Source: Paracoccus sp. R12_2 (lineage in GTDB: Bacteria > Pseudomonadota > Alphaproteobacteria > Rhodobacterales > Rhodobacteraceae). From it: 64,000 nucleotides of DNA. Every line of letters begins with the position of its first letter. Within the stretch, counting starts at the first letter, position 1. A program made the translations under genes and the position numbers. Of the stretch, positions 34,730-43,628 are shown one piece after another. Location: the NCBI RefSeq assembly GCF_017744015.1, contig NZ_JAGHRA010000001.1, forward strand, positions 248,001 through 312,000, read 5' to 3'. A model generated the notes under the pieces. That model was not told the DNA's origin. It saw nothing but the letters and a program-made list of their open reading frames with translations, and ran no database searches.

Positions 34730-34871
34730 CATAGAAGGCGCCACGTCATCACGCGGTTGATGCAAACGTGATTCCGCGCTCGGGTTCTCAACCGGGCGCG
34801 GACGCCGTATGATATGGAGTCACAAACGATACAGCCTCGGACACACGAGGCAAACGAGGGACGCAGTCACC

Positions 34872-35222
34872 ATGAGAAGAACAACCCTCCTGTCGCTGGC
34901 CGTGATCGGCACCGCCCTGGCAGGTTGCGCCCCGGCGCCCGCTCCGCTGCCGGCACCGGCACCAGTCACGGCACCGACGCCAGTGCCGCCTGCACCGGCC
35001 GAGGGCATCGCCGGGCTGGAAGAGCGCGAACCGGATCTGTGCCACGCCAAGGACTACGTCGCCAATCTGGGTCAGCCGGGCACGGTGATCCCGACGCTTG
35101 GCATCACCCGCGAATATCGCGTAGTCGAGTATCGCGGCATCGAGCCTCAGGAATACAATCCCCAGCGGATCGTGTTCCGGCTGGACGCCTCGGGCAATAT
35201 CTACAACATCGATTGCGGATGA
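34872..35222 (+). CDS. lipoprotein with I78-inhibitor-like domain, copy 1
   Basis: The 116-residue protein has a lipoprotein signal peptide with lipobox ALAGC (Cys near residue 19), a Pro/Ala-rich linker (PAPAPLPAPAPVTAPTPVPP) and a C-terminal domain. That domain, with CHAKDYVANLGQPGTVIP and NPQRIVFRLDASGNIYNIDCG, resembles peptidase inhibitor family I78: a cysteine, a GQP-containing loop, and a C-terminal cysteine that can form a disulfide. It may inhibit serine proteases in the periplasm. A second, clearer I78 gene overlaps its end. Confidence 0.82.
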   Translation: MRRTTLLSLAVIGTALAGCAPAPAPLPAPAPVTAPTPVPPAPAEGIAGLEEREPDLCHAKDYVANLGQPGTVIPTLGITREYRVVEYRGIEPQEYNPQRIVFRLDASGNIYNIDCG

Positions 35223-35512
35223 CGATCATGCACAGAAATTCCTTCCTTGTCGGCCTGGCTGCGATCGCGGCTGTGGCCGCCTGCGAACCGGTGCCCCAGG
35301 AAGTCGCGGACCAGCCGGCCGAGGACAGCTGCGGCGCCGAAGGATATCAGGGCCTTCTTGGGCAACCGCGCGAGGTGGCGAACCAGATGACCTTCCCGGC
35401 CGGAACGCGGATCATCGGTCCTGAAGACGCAGTCACGGCGGATTTCCGGCCGGATCGGCTGAACATCGAATACGGCCGCACCGGACGGATCGACAAGATC
35501 AGCTGCTACTAG
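35219..35512 (+). CDS. I78-family peptidase inhibitor lipoprotein, copy 2
   Basis: The 97-residue protein has a signal peptide with lipobox AVAAC and a compact I78 domain: SCGAEGYQGLLGQPREVANQ, FPAGTRIIGPEDAVTADFRP and DRLNIEYGRTGRIDKISCY. The two cysteines are where the I78 disulfide is expected. I placed the start at ATG 35219, which overlaps the previous stop (ATGA); ATG 35228 is an alternative with a weak GGAT site. It forms a two-gene unit with copy 1, closed by a strong terminator. Confidence 0.85.
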   Translation: MTIMHRNSFLVGLAAIAAVAACEPVPQEVADQPAEDSCGAEGYQGLLGQPREVANQMTFPAGTRIIGPEDAVTADFRPDRLNIEYGRTGRIDKISCY

Positions 35513-35568
35513 GCAGATCCGGACCGACTCGCGCCCCCGGCGCGTTCTGCACCGGACGGATGCCCTGA

Positions 35569-35599
35569 CGGGCGCGGCATCCACCGCGCCCGTTTTTTT
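35569..35599 (+). terminator. intrinsic terminator after the I78 pair
   Basis: CGGGCGCGG and CCGCGCCCG pair perfectly over a 6-base loop, followed by seven T residues. This is a strong rho-independent terminator for the two-gene I78 unit. Confidence 0.92.
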
Positions 35600-35637
35600 G
35601 CATTGCTTTGCGCAGGGGCCAATGTCACCATTCCGAC

Positions 35638-35973
35638 ATGATGAACGCCTCGACGCCCCTTCACGCCGACCCGGACCGAGTGGTGTTCGACCGGCGCGAA
35701 CTGGGCGCGATCATGTCGGTTTACGGTCAGTTCGTCGCCGCGGGCGAATGGCGCGACTATGCGATGTCGTTCTTGCGTGACGTCGCGGTGTTCAGCGTGT
35801 TTCGCCGCGCGACCGAACATCCGCTGTACCGTATCGAGAAACGCCCAAGGCTGCGCGCGTCGCAGGGGGCCTATGCCGTGATCGGCATGGACGGACGCAT
35901 CCTCAAGCGCGGACACGATCTGCCACAGGTGCTGAAGGTGCTTGAACGCAAGCTGATCCGCGCCGTCGACTGA
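35638..35973 (+). CDS. DUF2794 family protein
   Basis: The 111-residue protein matches the small alphaproteobacterial DUF2794 family: VVFDRRELGAIMSVYGQFVA near residue 14, the WRDYAMSFLRDVAVFSVFRR segment, and a C-terminal YRIEKRPRL and GRILKRGHDL. It lacks a signal peptide and should be cytoplasmic. Two adjacent ATG codons (35638 and 35641) are both possible starts. The function is unknown. It is convergent with the TIGR02302 gene across 19 bases. Confidence 0.85.
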   Translation: MMNASTPLHADPDRVVFDRRELGAIMSVYGQFVAAGEWRDYAMSFLRDVAVFSVFRRATEHPLYRIEKRPRLRASQGAYAVIGMDGRILKRGHDLPQVLKVLERKLIRAVD

Positions 35974-35992
35974 TCAGCCCGGGTGCCGCCGT

Positions 35993-38548
35993 TCAGAACC
36001 GCTCCAGCAACCGGTCCAGATAGTCACGCTCGTCCTGCGGACGGTCGCGCTGGCCGCTGCGCCGGCGGATCTCGTCCAGCAGGTCACGCGCGCGCTTGGC
36101 CGGGTCGATGCCTTCGGCCAGGGGGTCGCCCATGGTGATCATGTTGCCGTTGCCATCGGTCTGCCGACCCAGAGGATCCAGCATCGGGCGGCGATCGCTG
36201 CCCATCCCGTCCTGGGCGGTCTGGCCCTGCTCGCCGCCGGGCTGCTGGCCTTCCTGACCCTCTTGTCCCTGCTGCTGGCCGTCATCTGCCCGGCGCCGTT
36301 CCTCTTGGCCCATCATGTCCGACAAGGACCGCATGCCTTCGCGCATTGATTCGATCGCGTCGGCCTGACGCTGCAAGGCGCCGCCGGTATCACCGTCGCG
36401 CAGTGCCTGTTCGGCATCCTCCATCGCGCGGCCGGCCTCGTCCAGCTGCTGCCGCGCGCGGTCGCCCTGTTCGGAACCCTGCCCCGGCAGCATGCCGCGC
36501 TGCTGGCCCAGTTCTTCGCGCAATCCGCGCTGGCGTTCCGCCAGGTCGCCGGCGTTCTCGGAAGGCTGGCCCATCTGGCCCTGCCCGAACTGTTCCTGCA
36601 TGTCACGGAACGCCTCGTCCGACAGGCGCTGCTGCTCGCGCAACGTGTCGGCCAGCCGGTTCATCTGCTGGTTGCCCTGGCTGCCCTGCTGGCCTTCCCC
36701 GCCCTGGCCCTGCGTGACCTGCAAATTCTCCATCATGCGGTTGAACTGTTCCAGCAATTGCTGGGCTTCGGCCATCCGGCCCTCGTTCATCAGGCGCTGA
36801 ATCTCGTCCATCATCTGCTGAATCTGGTCGCCGGTGATGCTCTGGCCCTGCTGGTTCTCGGCAAAGCGGTCCGCTGGATCCTGCTGCCCCTGTTCGGCCA
36901 GCATGCTGGTATAGGCATCGGTGGCCTCTTTCAGCTCATCCATCAGGCGCTGGATTTCGTCGGGGCTGGCCCCGTTCCGGATCGCCTCGGACAGTTTTTC
37001 CTGCGCCTGTCTCATGCGTTCCAGCGCGTCCGACAGCCCGCCGTCTTCCAGCAGGATCGCGGCCTTCCACAGGGCTTCGGCCAGCTTGTCGCGCGCCTCT
37101 TCGGACAGTGCGCCCGACTCGAGTTGCCGGACGGCACCGCGCAGTTGCAGATACAGCGTCTGATCGATGAAGCCGTCGGGCTGCCATGTGATCGCGCGTA
37201 GGATCTCGGCGCTGCGGCGGGCATTCTGACGCGACCACAGCAGATCGCGCCGCATCTCGATCAGCGCTGCGGCGCGCGGCTCGAAGAAACGCCTGCCGGG
37301 CAGGACCGTGTCGAAAGGTTCGGATCGACCGGTCTGATCAATGCCGTCCACCGCCTCCAGCGTCAGCGTGACGGGAAGGTTCGCCCAAGGGTGGCGGGCC
37401 AGATCCTCGACAAGCTGACCGGTAACCTCGCGGCGGTCGCCACCACGTGGCAAGGGCAGGGTCAATTCGACGGGGTCGCGCGGCTCGGGCTGGGTCTTCA
37501 GGCCGAACTGCCGGTCCACCGAAGCCAGATCCAGCGTGATCCGCGCCTGCCCGGAGGTGATGCCGTTGTCATCTTCGGCCTCGAATTCCTGGACCATCCG
37601 ACCGTCGGCGCGCCTTGTGGGCGCGGCACCTGCGCGGATCAGCGGCGGGCGGTCGGGCAGAACCGTGACCTCGAACAGCCTGTCTCCGACCTCGATCCGG
37701 CCCGACCGTTCGGCCCGAAATCCCGGTGCCTGCGGGTCGTCGCTGACCACGCCGCCAATGTCCTGCTCGACCGACGCCCCGTCGCCATAAAGACGAAATG
37801 TCACCGCGCTGCCCTTCGGCAGTTCCAGAATCTGCCCCTCGGCCAGTGCGTTCAGGTAGATTGTCGGGCGGCGCGTGTAGGCAGGCGGTTCGGCCCAACC
37901 CTCCCAGCTTGGCCCGGACGCGACACTCCCACCGGCCAGGGGCCGACCGACCGTCGCCGCGATAGCCTCGACACCCTTTCCCATCTGTGCCGCACCGCCG
38001 AAGATCAGCGCCATGACCAGTGCGACCAGCGATACCAGCCGCAGCGCGAACGGATCGCGCCGCGCAAGACCGGCATCGGGGCGGACAGCCCGCGCATCCC
38101 GGCTGCGCGCCTGCATCTGCGCCAGATGCGCGCGCCACAGCGCACCTTCGCCACCCAATGCCGCGTGATCGCCCAGGGCTGTCAGGGGCCTGCCCGGCAG
38201 CGTCCGGTCAAGCCGCTCGACGGCCTCGATCTCGCGCACCCTGCGATAGCGAAGCCCGCCCCGCACGGCCGTCGCGATCACCAGGATCAGCGCCAGCCCT
38301 GCCAGCCATGGCAGGGCCGCGGGCGGCACTGTCAGGACACCCCCAAGGGCAAATGCCGCGAATAAAAGACACAGCACCGCCCCCAGCGGCCAGAACGCCC
38401 GCGCGCCCCGTTCCCAGGTCATTCCCCAACGGGTCAGACGAAGCGCGCGCGTCAGACGCGTGTTCTTCCTTGTCCAAATACCCTCGTCGGGCCGGGGGCC
38501 GACAGCCACCGGCCGCGACGTCGGATCCTTGCGTCCTGTCAAAGCCAT
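35993..38548 (-). CDS. TIGR02302/DUF4175 family membrane protein
   Basis: The 851-residue protein has two N-terminal membrane helices (about residues 52-95) and a further helix near residue 175. A periplasmic beta-rich region with WEGWAEPPAYTRRPTIYL follows. The C-terminal 300 residues are strongly helical and rich in Gln, Met, Arg and Gly (for example QGQGGEGQQGSQGNQQMN). This matches the conserved alphaproteobacterial family TIGR02302, whose function is not established. Its start overlaps the end of lysA by 10 bases, placing it in an argH-lipoprotein-lysA transcript. Confidence 0.88.
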   Translation of the reverse strand: MALTGRKDPTSRPVAVGPRPDEGIWTRKNTRLTRALRLTRWGMTWERGARAFWPLGAVLCLLFAAFALGGVLTVPPAALPWLAGLALILVIATAVRGGLRYRRVREIEAVERLDRTLPGRPLTALGDHAALGGEGALWRAHLAQMQARSRDARAVRPDAGLARRDPFALRLVSLVALVMALIFGGAAQMGKGVEAIAATVGRPLAGGSVASGPSWEGWAEPPAYTRRPTIYLNALAEGQILELPKGSAVTFRLYGDGASVEQDIGGVVSDDPQAPGFRAERSGRIEVGDRLFEVTVLPDRPPLIRAGAAPTRRADGRMVQEFEAEDDNGITSGQARITLDLASVDRQFGLKTQPEPRDPVELTLPLPRGGDRREVTGQLVEDLARHPWANLPVTLTLEAVDGIDQTGRSEPFDTVLPGRRFFEPRAAALIEMRRDLLWSRQNARRSAEILRAITWQPDGFIDQTLYLQLRGAVRQLESGALSEEARDKLAEALWKAAILLEDGGLSDALERMRQAQEKLSEAIRNGASPDEIQRLMDELKEATDAYTSMLAEQGQQDPADRFAENQQGQSITGDQIQQMMDEIQRLMNEGRMAEAQQLLEQFNRMMENLQVTQGQGGEGQQGSQGNQQMNRLADTLREQQRLSDEAFRDMQEQFGQGQMGQPSENAGDLAERQRGLREELGQQRGMLPGQGSEQGDRARQQLDEAGRAMEDAEQALRDGDTGGALQRQADAIESMREGMRSLSDMMGQEERRRADDGQQQGQEGQEGQQPGGEQGQTAQDGMGSDRRPMLDPLGRQTDGNGNMITMGDPLAEGIDPAKRARDLLDEIRRRSGQRDRPQDERDYLDRLLERF

Positions 38549-39804
38549 TCCGGGATGGTATCCCGGGACAGCATTTCCTCAAATGTCGGTCGCGCCCGGA
38601 TGACGGCGAAGTGATCGTCCTTGACCAGCACCTCGGGCACCAGCGGGCGCGAATTGTATTCGGACGCCATCACCGCGCCATAGGCGCCGGCTGACCGGAA
38701 CGCCACAAGATCACCGGCGGACAGGGCGGGAAGCTGCGTCCCCTTCTGGAACGTATCACCCGATTCGCAGACCGGCCCCACGACATCGAAGGGCCGCACC
38801 TCGGCGCCCGGCGCGGATTCGGACACCGGGACGATGTCGTGATGCGCACCGTACATGGCCGGGCGCAGCAGGTCGTTCATCGCGGCATCGACGATCAGGA
38901 AATCGCGACCCTCACCCTCTTTCAGATAGATCACCTGAGCCAGCAGGATGCCCGCATTGCCGACGATATTGCGACCCGGCTCGATCTCGATCTCGCATCC
39001 CAGATCGCCGACCGTGTCGCGGATCACCTGACCATATTCAAGCGGCAGAGGCGGGGCGTTGTTGTCACGGCGATAGGGGATGCCCAGACCGCCGCCCAGA
39101 TCCAGACGGGTGATGTCATGGCCATCAGCCCGCAGCGCGCGGGTCAGATCGGCCACCTTGGCATAGGCCATGCGATAGGGGTCCAGATCGGTCAGCTGGC
39201 TGCCGATATGGACATCGACGCCGACGACGCGCAGCCCCGGCAGCGCCGCGGCCTCGGCATAGACAGCCCGGGACTTGGCGATGGGGATGCCGAACTTGTT
39301 GTCGGACTTGCCCGTGGCGATCTTTTCGTGCGTCTTGGCATCCACGTCCGGATTCACGCGGATCGCCACCGGCACCTCGACGCCCATGGACACCGCCAGC
39401 GCGGACAGTGCCCGCATCTCGGGTTCGCTTTCGATGTTGAACTGCCGGATGCCGCCTTCGATGGCCTGACGCATCTCGGGGATGGTCTTGCCGACGCCGG
39501 AAAACACGATCCGGTCGCCCGGCACGCCCGCCGCCCTGGCGCGGGCGTATTCGCCGCCCGAAACGACGTCCATCCCGGCGCCCATGTCCCCCATCAGCTT
39601 CAGGACGGCGAGGTTCGAATTGGCCTTGACCGCAAAGCAGACCAGATGCGGGGTCCAGTCCAGCGCCCGTCGGAACAGGTCGAAATGCCTGGTCAGCGTC
39701 GCAGTCGAATAGACATAGACCGGGGTGCCGACCTCTGCCGCGATCCGCGACAGGGCCACATCCTCGGCGTGCAATTCGCCATCGTGATAGTTGAAATGAT
39801 CCAC
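38539..39804 (-). CDS. lysA: diaminopimelate decarboxylase
   Basis: LysA decarboxylates meso-diaminopimelate to L-lysine using pyridoxal phosphate. The 421-residue protein has the PLP lysine in CFAVKANSNLAVLK (near residue 60), the GGGLGIPYR phosphate-binding motif (about residue 234) and the C-terminal GPVCESGDTF box with the catalytic cysteine. The start is GTG 39804, directly after the stop of the small lipoprotein gene and preceded by GGAG. It shares the pathway with dapE at 6-7 kb. Confidence 0.96.
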   Translation of the reverse strand: MDHFNYHDGELHAEDVALSRIAAEVGTPVYVYSTATLTRHFDLFRRALDWTPHLVCFAVKANSNLAVLKLMGDMGAGMDVVSGGEYARARAAGVPGDRIVFSGVGKTIPEMRQAIEGGIRQFNIESEPEMRALSALAVSMGVEVPVAIRVNPDVDAKTHEKIATGKSDNKFGIPIAKSRAVYAEAAALPGLRVVGVDVHIGSQLTDLDPYRMAYAKVADLTRALRADGHDITRLDLGGGLGIPYRRDNNAPPLPLEYGQVIRDTVGDLGCEIEIEPGRNIVGNAGILLAQVIYLKEGEGRDFLIVDAAMNDLLRPAMYGAHHDIVPVSESAPGAEVRPFDVVGPVCESGDTFQKGTQLPALSAGDLVAFRSAGAYGAVMASEYNSRPLVPEVLVKDDHFAVIRARPTFEEMLSRDTIPEWL

Positions 39805-39954
39805 TTACAGCTCCGAGACGACACCCACGGTGGCGTGCCCCGAGATTGACACGCCGGATTTCGGCGGCGTCTTGGGCGCGGTTGGCCGTTCCGGCGGTCC
39901 ATCGACACCGCAGGCCGACAGGGCCAGCACCGCAATCAGGGTCAGTCGCATCAT
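39805..39954 (-). CDS. small LptM-like lipoprotein
   Basis: The 49-residue product starts [15 protein letters not shown], a clear lipoprotein signal peptide, and continues [20 protein letters not shown]. The CG-x-x-GP-x-x-x-P arrangement resembles the LptM (YifL) family, a small lipoprotein that assists maturation of the LptD/E lipopolysaccharide translocon. Its gene commonly precedes dapF or lysA, as here. The start overlaps the argH stop (ATGA) and lysA begins at the next base after the stop. The family assignment rests on the short motif and the gene order. Confidence 0.75.
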   Translation of the reverse strand: MMRLTLIAVLALSACGVDGPPERPTAPKTPPKSGVSISGHATVGVVSEL

Positions 39955-41357
39955 GCCAGTTTCTCCTTCCAGCGTGAAATCTGTGCGCGCACCTGATCGG
40001 GCGCGGTGCCACCATAGCTTTGCCGGGACGCGACCGAGTTGTGGACGCCCAGAACGGAATAGACAGACTGGTTGATGGCGGGATTGACCGATTGCATCTC
40101 GGCCAGCGACAGCTCGTCGAGGTCGCATCCTTTCCCCTCGGCCAGCGCGACCAGCGAACCGGTGGCGTGATGCGCCTCGCGGAAGGGCAGCCCCGCCTCG
40201 CGCACCAGCCAGTCGGCCAGGTCCGTCGCGGTCGAGAACCCTGCCGAGGCCGCAGCCTCCATCCGGCCCTTGTTCGCCGTCAGATCCGCCAGCATCCCGG
40301 CCATCGCCGCCAGGGCAAGCAGCACGTTGTCGGCGGCATCGAAGACCTGTTCCTTGTCTTCCTGCATGTCCTTGGAATAGGCCAAGGGCAGCCCCTTCAT
40401 GACCGTGAACAGCGCGACGGTGGCGCCAAGGATGCGCCCGATCTTGGCGCGGATCAATTCGGCCGCGTCAGGGTTACGCTTCTGCGGCATGATCGATGAT
40501 CCGGTGGACCACTTGTCCGACATCGACACGAACCGGAACTGCGCCGAGGACCAGATCACCAGCTCTTCCGACAGGCGCGACAGGTGGACCGCGCAGATCG
40601 ACGCCGCAGACAGGAATTCCAGCGCGAAATCACGATCGCTGACGGCATCCAGACTGTTGGCCATCGGGCGGTCGAAAGCCAGCGCCTTCGCCGTCGCCTC
40701 GCGGTCGATCGGATAGCCCGTTCCCGCCAGCGCGGCCGCACCCAGTGGCGATTCGTTCATCCGGGCACGCGCATCGCGGAATCGCCCAAGGTCGCGGCCG
40801 AACATCTCGACATAGGCCATCATGTGATGGCCCCAGGTGACCGGCTGCGCGGTCTGCAGATGGGTAAAGCCCGGCATCACCCAATCCGCGCCGGCCTCTG
40901 CTTGCGTCAGCGCCGCGCGGATCACGGCCTCAAGCCCCGAAATCGCCGCGTCGCACTGATCGCGCACCCACAGCCGGAAGTCGGTCGCCACCTGATCGTT
41001 GCGCGACCGGCCGGTATGCAGTCGTCCCGCCGGTTCGCCGATGATGTCCTTCAGCCGCGCCTCGACATTCATGTGGATGTCTTCCAGCGCCGCGCTGAAC
41101 GGAAAATCGCCCGCCTCGATCTCTGACAAGACCGTGAGAAGCCCTTCCCCGATCGCGTTTGCATCGCTATCGCTGATGATGCCTTGTGCAGCCAGCATGG
41201 CGGCATGGGCCCGGCTGCCCCGGATATCCTGGGCGTAAAGCCGCCGGTCGAAGCCGATCGAGGCATTGATGGCCTCCATGATCGCGTCGGGCCCGGCGGC
41301 GAAGCGCCCGCCCCACATGCTGTTGGCGGCGTCCTTGGTCGGGGGCCGGTCGGTCAT
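39951..41357 (-). CDS. argH: argininosuccinate lyase
   Basis: ArgH cleaves argininosuccinate to arginine and fumarate. The 468-residue protein has the fumarase/aspartase superfamily signature [19 protein letters not shown] (about residues 285-303). The N-terminal [11 protein letters not shown] and [17 protein letters not shown] segments are also typical. It heads the run argH-lipoprotein-lysA-TIGR02302, so arginine and lysine synthesis genes share a transcript. It is divergent from a TlpA-like gene with only 23 bases between starts. Confidence 0.96.
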   Translation of the reverse strand: MTDRPPTKDAANSMWGGRFAAGPDAIMEAINASIGFDRRLYAQDIRGSRAHAAMLAAQGIISDSDANAIGEGLLTVLSEIEAGDFPFSAALEDIHMNVEARLKDIIGEPAGRLHTGRSRNDQVATDFRLWVRDQCDAAISGLEAVIRAALTQAEAGADWVMPGFTHLQTAQPVTWGHHMMAYVEMFGRDLGRFRDARARMNESPLGAAALAGTGYPIDREATAKALAFDRPMANSLDAVSDRDFALEFLSAASICAVHLSRLSEELVIWSSAQFRFVSMSDKWSTGSSIMPQKRNPDAAELIRAKIGRILGATVALFTVMKGLPLAYSKDMQEDKEQVFDAADNVLLALAAMAGMLADLTANKGRMEAAASAGFSTATDLADWLVREAGLPFREAHHATGSLVALAEGKGCDLDELSLAEMQSVNPAINQSVYSVLGVHNSVASRQSYGGTAPDQVRAQISRWKEKLA

Positions 41358-41380
41358 TAGGTTCGTCCTTCGGAGGTCAC

Positions 41381-41929
41381 ATGCTGCGTTCTGTCCTGCT
41401 TTATACGGCGCTGGTTATCGGTGCAAACACCGCCTTTTCGGGCGAGGTGGACTGGCAGGCCGCACATGACGCCGGTCTGGCCAAGCTGGTCCCGTCAGAA
41501 GACGCGCCCGCCATTTCCCAGACCGAATTCACCGACCCGGATGGCGGCACCCACACGCTGTCCGACTGGCAGGGCAAGGTCGCGCTGGTGAATTTCTGGG
41601 CGACCTGGTGCGCGCCCTGCCGCGAGGAAATGCCGTCGCTTGACGCGCTACAATCCGAGCTGGGCGGCGATGATTTTCAGGTCGTGACCATCGCCACCGG
41701 CCGCAACGCACCCGCCAAGATCGACGAATTCTTCGAAGAGACGGGGGTAAAGAACCTGCCGGTTCTGCTGGACCCGAAACAGCGGCTTGCGCGCAGCATG
41801 GGGGTGGTGGGCCTGCCCGTCAGCGTGCTGATCGACCGCGACGGCAAAGAAGTTGCACGGCTTCTGGGCGACGCCGACTGGTCAAGCGACGCCGCCAAAC
41901 AGGTCATCCGTCAGCTGACTGCCGACTGA
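41381..41929 (+). CDS. TlpA-like thiol:disulfide reductase
   Basis: The 182-residue protein has an N-terminal signal peptide or anchor ([20 protein letters not shown]) and a thioredoxin fold with the redox motif [12 protein letters not shown] (about residue 73) and the cis-proline [12 protein letters not shown]. TlpA-type reductases keep periplasmic cysteines reduced, for example during cytochrome c or oxidase assembly. It is divergent from argH and convergent with tag, whose coding end overlaps its own by 26 bases. Confidence 0.9.
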   Translation: MLRSVLLYTALVIGANTAFSGEVDWQAAHDAGLAKLVPSEDAPAISQTEFTDPDGGTHTLSDWQGKVALVNFWATWCAPCREEMPSLDALQSELGGDDFQVVTIATGRNAPAKIDEFFEETGVKNLPVLLDPKQRLARSMGVVGLPVSVLIDRDGKEVARLLGDADWSSDAAKQVIRQLTAD

Positions 41930-42479
41930 CCTGGGCGTGGCACGGACAATCGGTCATGTGATCGTTGACCATGCCCGTCGCCTGCATGAACGCATAGACG
42001 ATCACCGGGCCGCAGAAATTGAAGCCACGCTTCTTCAAGGCCTTCGACATCGCGGTTGATTCGGGTGTCGCCGCGGGCACTTCGGCCATGCTGGAAAAAC
42101 GGTTCTGGATCGGCTGGCCGCCGACAAAGGACCACAGCCACGGGGAAAAGCCTTCCCTTTCCTCGATGTCCAGGAACAGCTGCGCACCCTTGACGGTTGC
42201 CGCGATCTTGCCCCGATGCCGGATGATTCCCGGGTTCTGCAGGGCGCGCTGGATCCTGGCCTCGTCCCAGGTCGCAACCCGCTCGGGGTCGAACCCGTCG
42301 AATTCCTGGCGGAAATTGTCGCGCTTGCGCAGGATCGTGATCCAGCTGAGACCCGCCTGGAACCCGTCCAGCACCAGCTTTTCCCACAGGGCGCGGGGGT
42401 CGTATTCCGGCACCCCCCATTCCTCGTCGTGATAGGCGACGTATAGCGGATCGGTTCCGCACCAGCTGCATCGCGTCAT
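41904..42479 (-). CDS. tag: DNA-3-methyladenine glycosylase I
   Basis: Tag removes 3-methyladenine from alkylated DNA. The 191-residue protein starts TRCSWCGTDPLYVAYHDEEW, with two of the zinc ligand residues. It contains the helix-hairpin-helix region DGFQAGLSWITILRKRDNFR, and its C-terminal HMTDCPCHAQ supplies the remaining zinc ligands. The C-terminus overlaps the tlpA-like gene on the other strand. Confidence 0.94.
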   Translation of the reverse strand: MTRCSWCGTDPLYVAYHDEEWGVPEYDPRALWEKLVLDGFQAGLSWITILRKRDNFRQEFDGFDPERVATWDEARIQRALQNPGIIRHRGKIAATVKGAQLFLDIEEREGFSPWLWSFVGGQPIQNRFSSMAEVPAATPESTAMSKALKKRGFNFCGPVIVYAFMQATGMVNDHMTDCPCHAQVSRQSADG

Positions 42480-42566
42480 CTGCCGTTAACCTCGAGTCCA
42501 GAATTTCCTGCGCATTTACGCGAAATTAGGGGATCATGCGCAAAGTGCAACAAGACCCTACCTTGG

Positions 42567-43394
42567 ATGAGGCCCGATGTGAGCAACGGCACACCCCCCA
42601 AAGGCTCGCCGCTGGACTATGCCATCGACCAGCAAAGCCGGATCACCCTGCCCGCCGTGCGCGCGGCGGTGGAAAAGGGCAATGGCGTCCTGGCCTTTCA
42701 ACCCATCGTGCAGGCGCAGCGCACCGAACGCGCCGCGTTCTATGAAGGGCTGATCCGGATCATCGACGATTCGGGCCGGATCGTGCCGCTGAAGGATTTC
42801 ATGCCGGTGGCCGAAACCACCGAACTTGGCCGCCAGATCGACTGCCTGTCGCTGTCGCTGGGATTGCAGGCCCTGACGGAAGACCCGTCGCTGCGGCTGT
42901 CGATCAACATGTCCGCACGTTCGATCGGCTATCCCGACTGGATCCGCACGCTGCGCGACAGCATCACCGACGATCCGCATGTCGGCGAAAGGCTGATCCT
43001 CGAAATCACCGAAAGCTCGGCGATGGGCATGCCCGACCAGGTGCGCAACTTCATGGCCGAAGTGCAGCGGCTGGGAATTTCGCTGGCGCTGGACGATTTC
43101 GGGGCGGGATATACATCATTTCGGTATCTGCGCGATTTCTGTTTCGACATGATCAAGATCGACGGCCAGTTCATCCGCGAAATCGCCGAACATCCCGACA
43201 ATCAGGTCCTGACCCGCGCGCTGATGTCGATTGCCCATCACTTCGACATGTTCACCGTCGCGGAGTCGGTCGAGACCGCAGACGATGCCAGTTTCCTGAT
43301 CGAAAACGGGATCGACTGCCTTCAGGGCTTCTATTTCGGCGCCCCGACCATCGCCCCGCCCTGGAAGTCGCCCCCCTCGGTCGCACGCCGCTGA
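42567..43394 (+). CDS. stand-alone EAL-domain protein (c-di-GMP phosphodiesterase candidate)
   Basis: The 275-residue protein consists of an EAL domain without GGDEF or sensory domains. The signature is EGL in FYEGLIRI (near residue 57) where EAL is usual. Other catalytic positions are present: the asparagine in SINMSARS, the glutamate in ILEITES, the DDFGAGYTS motif, lysine in MIKIDGQF, glutamate in TVAESVE and glutamine in LQGFYFG. It is therefore likely to hydrolyse c-di-GMP. Gly in place of Ala in EAL is a tolerated variation. The ribosome site is weak. Confidence 0.88.
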   Translation: MRPDVSNGTPPKGSPLDYAIDQQSRITLPAVRAAVEKGNGVLAFQPIVQAQRTERAAFYEGLIRIIDDSGRIVPLKDFMPVAETTELGRQIDCLSLSLGLQALTEDPSLRLSINMSARSIGYPDWIRTLRDSITDDPHVGERLILEITESSAMGMPDQVRNFMAEVQRLGISLALDDFGAGYTSFRYLRDFCFDMIKIDGQFIREIAEHPDNQVLTRALMSIAHHFDMFTVAESVETADDASFLIENGIDCLQGFYFGAPTIAPPWKSPPSVARR

Positions 43395-43628
43395 CCGACC
43401 TCGCGACGTGGCTCGCGCAGCGCCGCTCAGACAAGGCGGCGCCCGACCCGGCAAGCCGGGACAGCATGCAGGCGGGCAGTAAAGGCCACCCCTGTGCCGC
43501 GGCCCGGGTGGGCGCAAAGCCCCGCCGCGAGCCGCATCATCGGTCGTGATCGGCTTGACGCGACGGCACGAACCCGCATCCTGACATCGATTCGCCGAAG
43601 TATCGGCGTCGATGGTAAGGAGCTCGCC

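Noticed and set aside
42515..42529. Possible degenerate CtrA site (TTTA-N7-TTAG) before the EAL gene
   Set aside because: Both half-sites deviate from TTAA. Without a genome-wide score it cannot be separated from chance.
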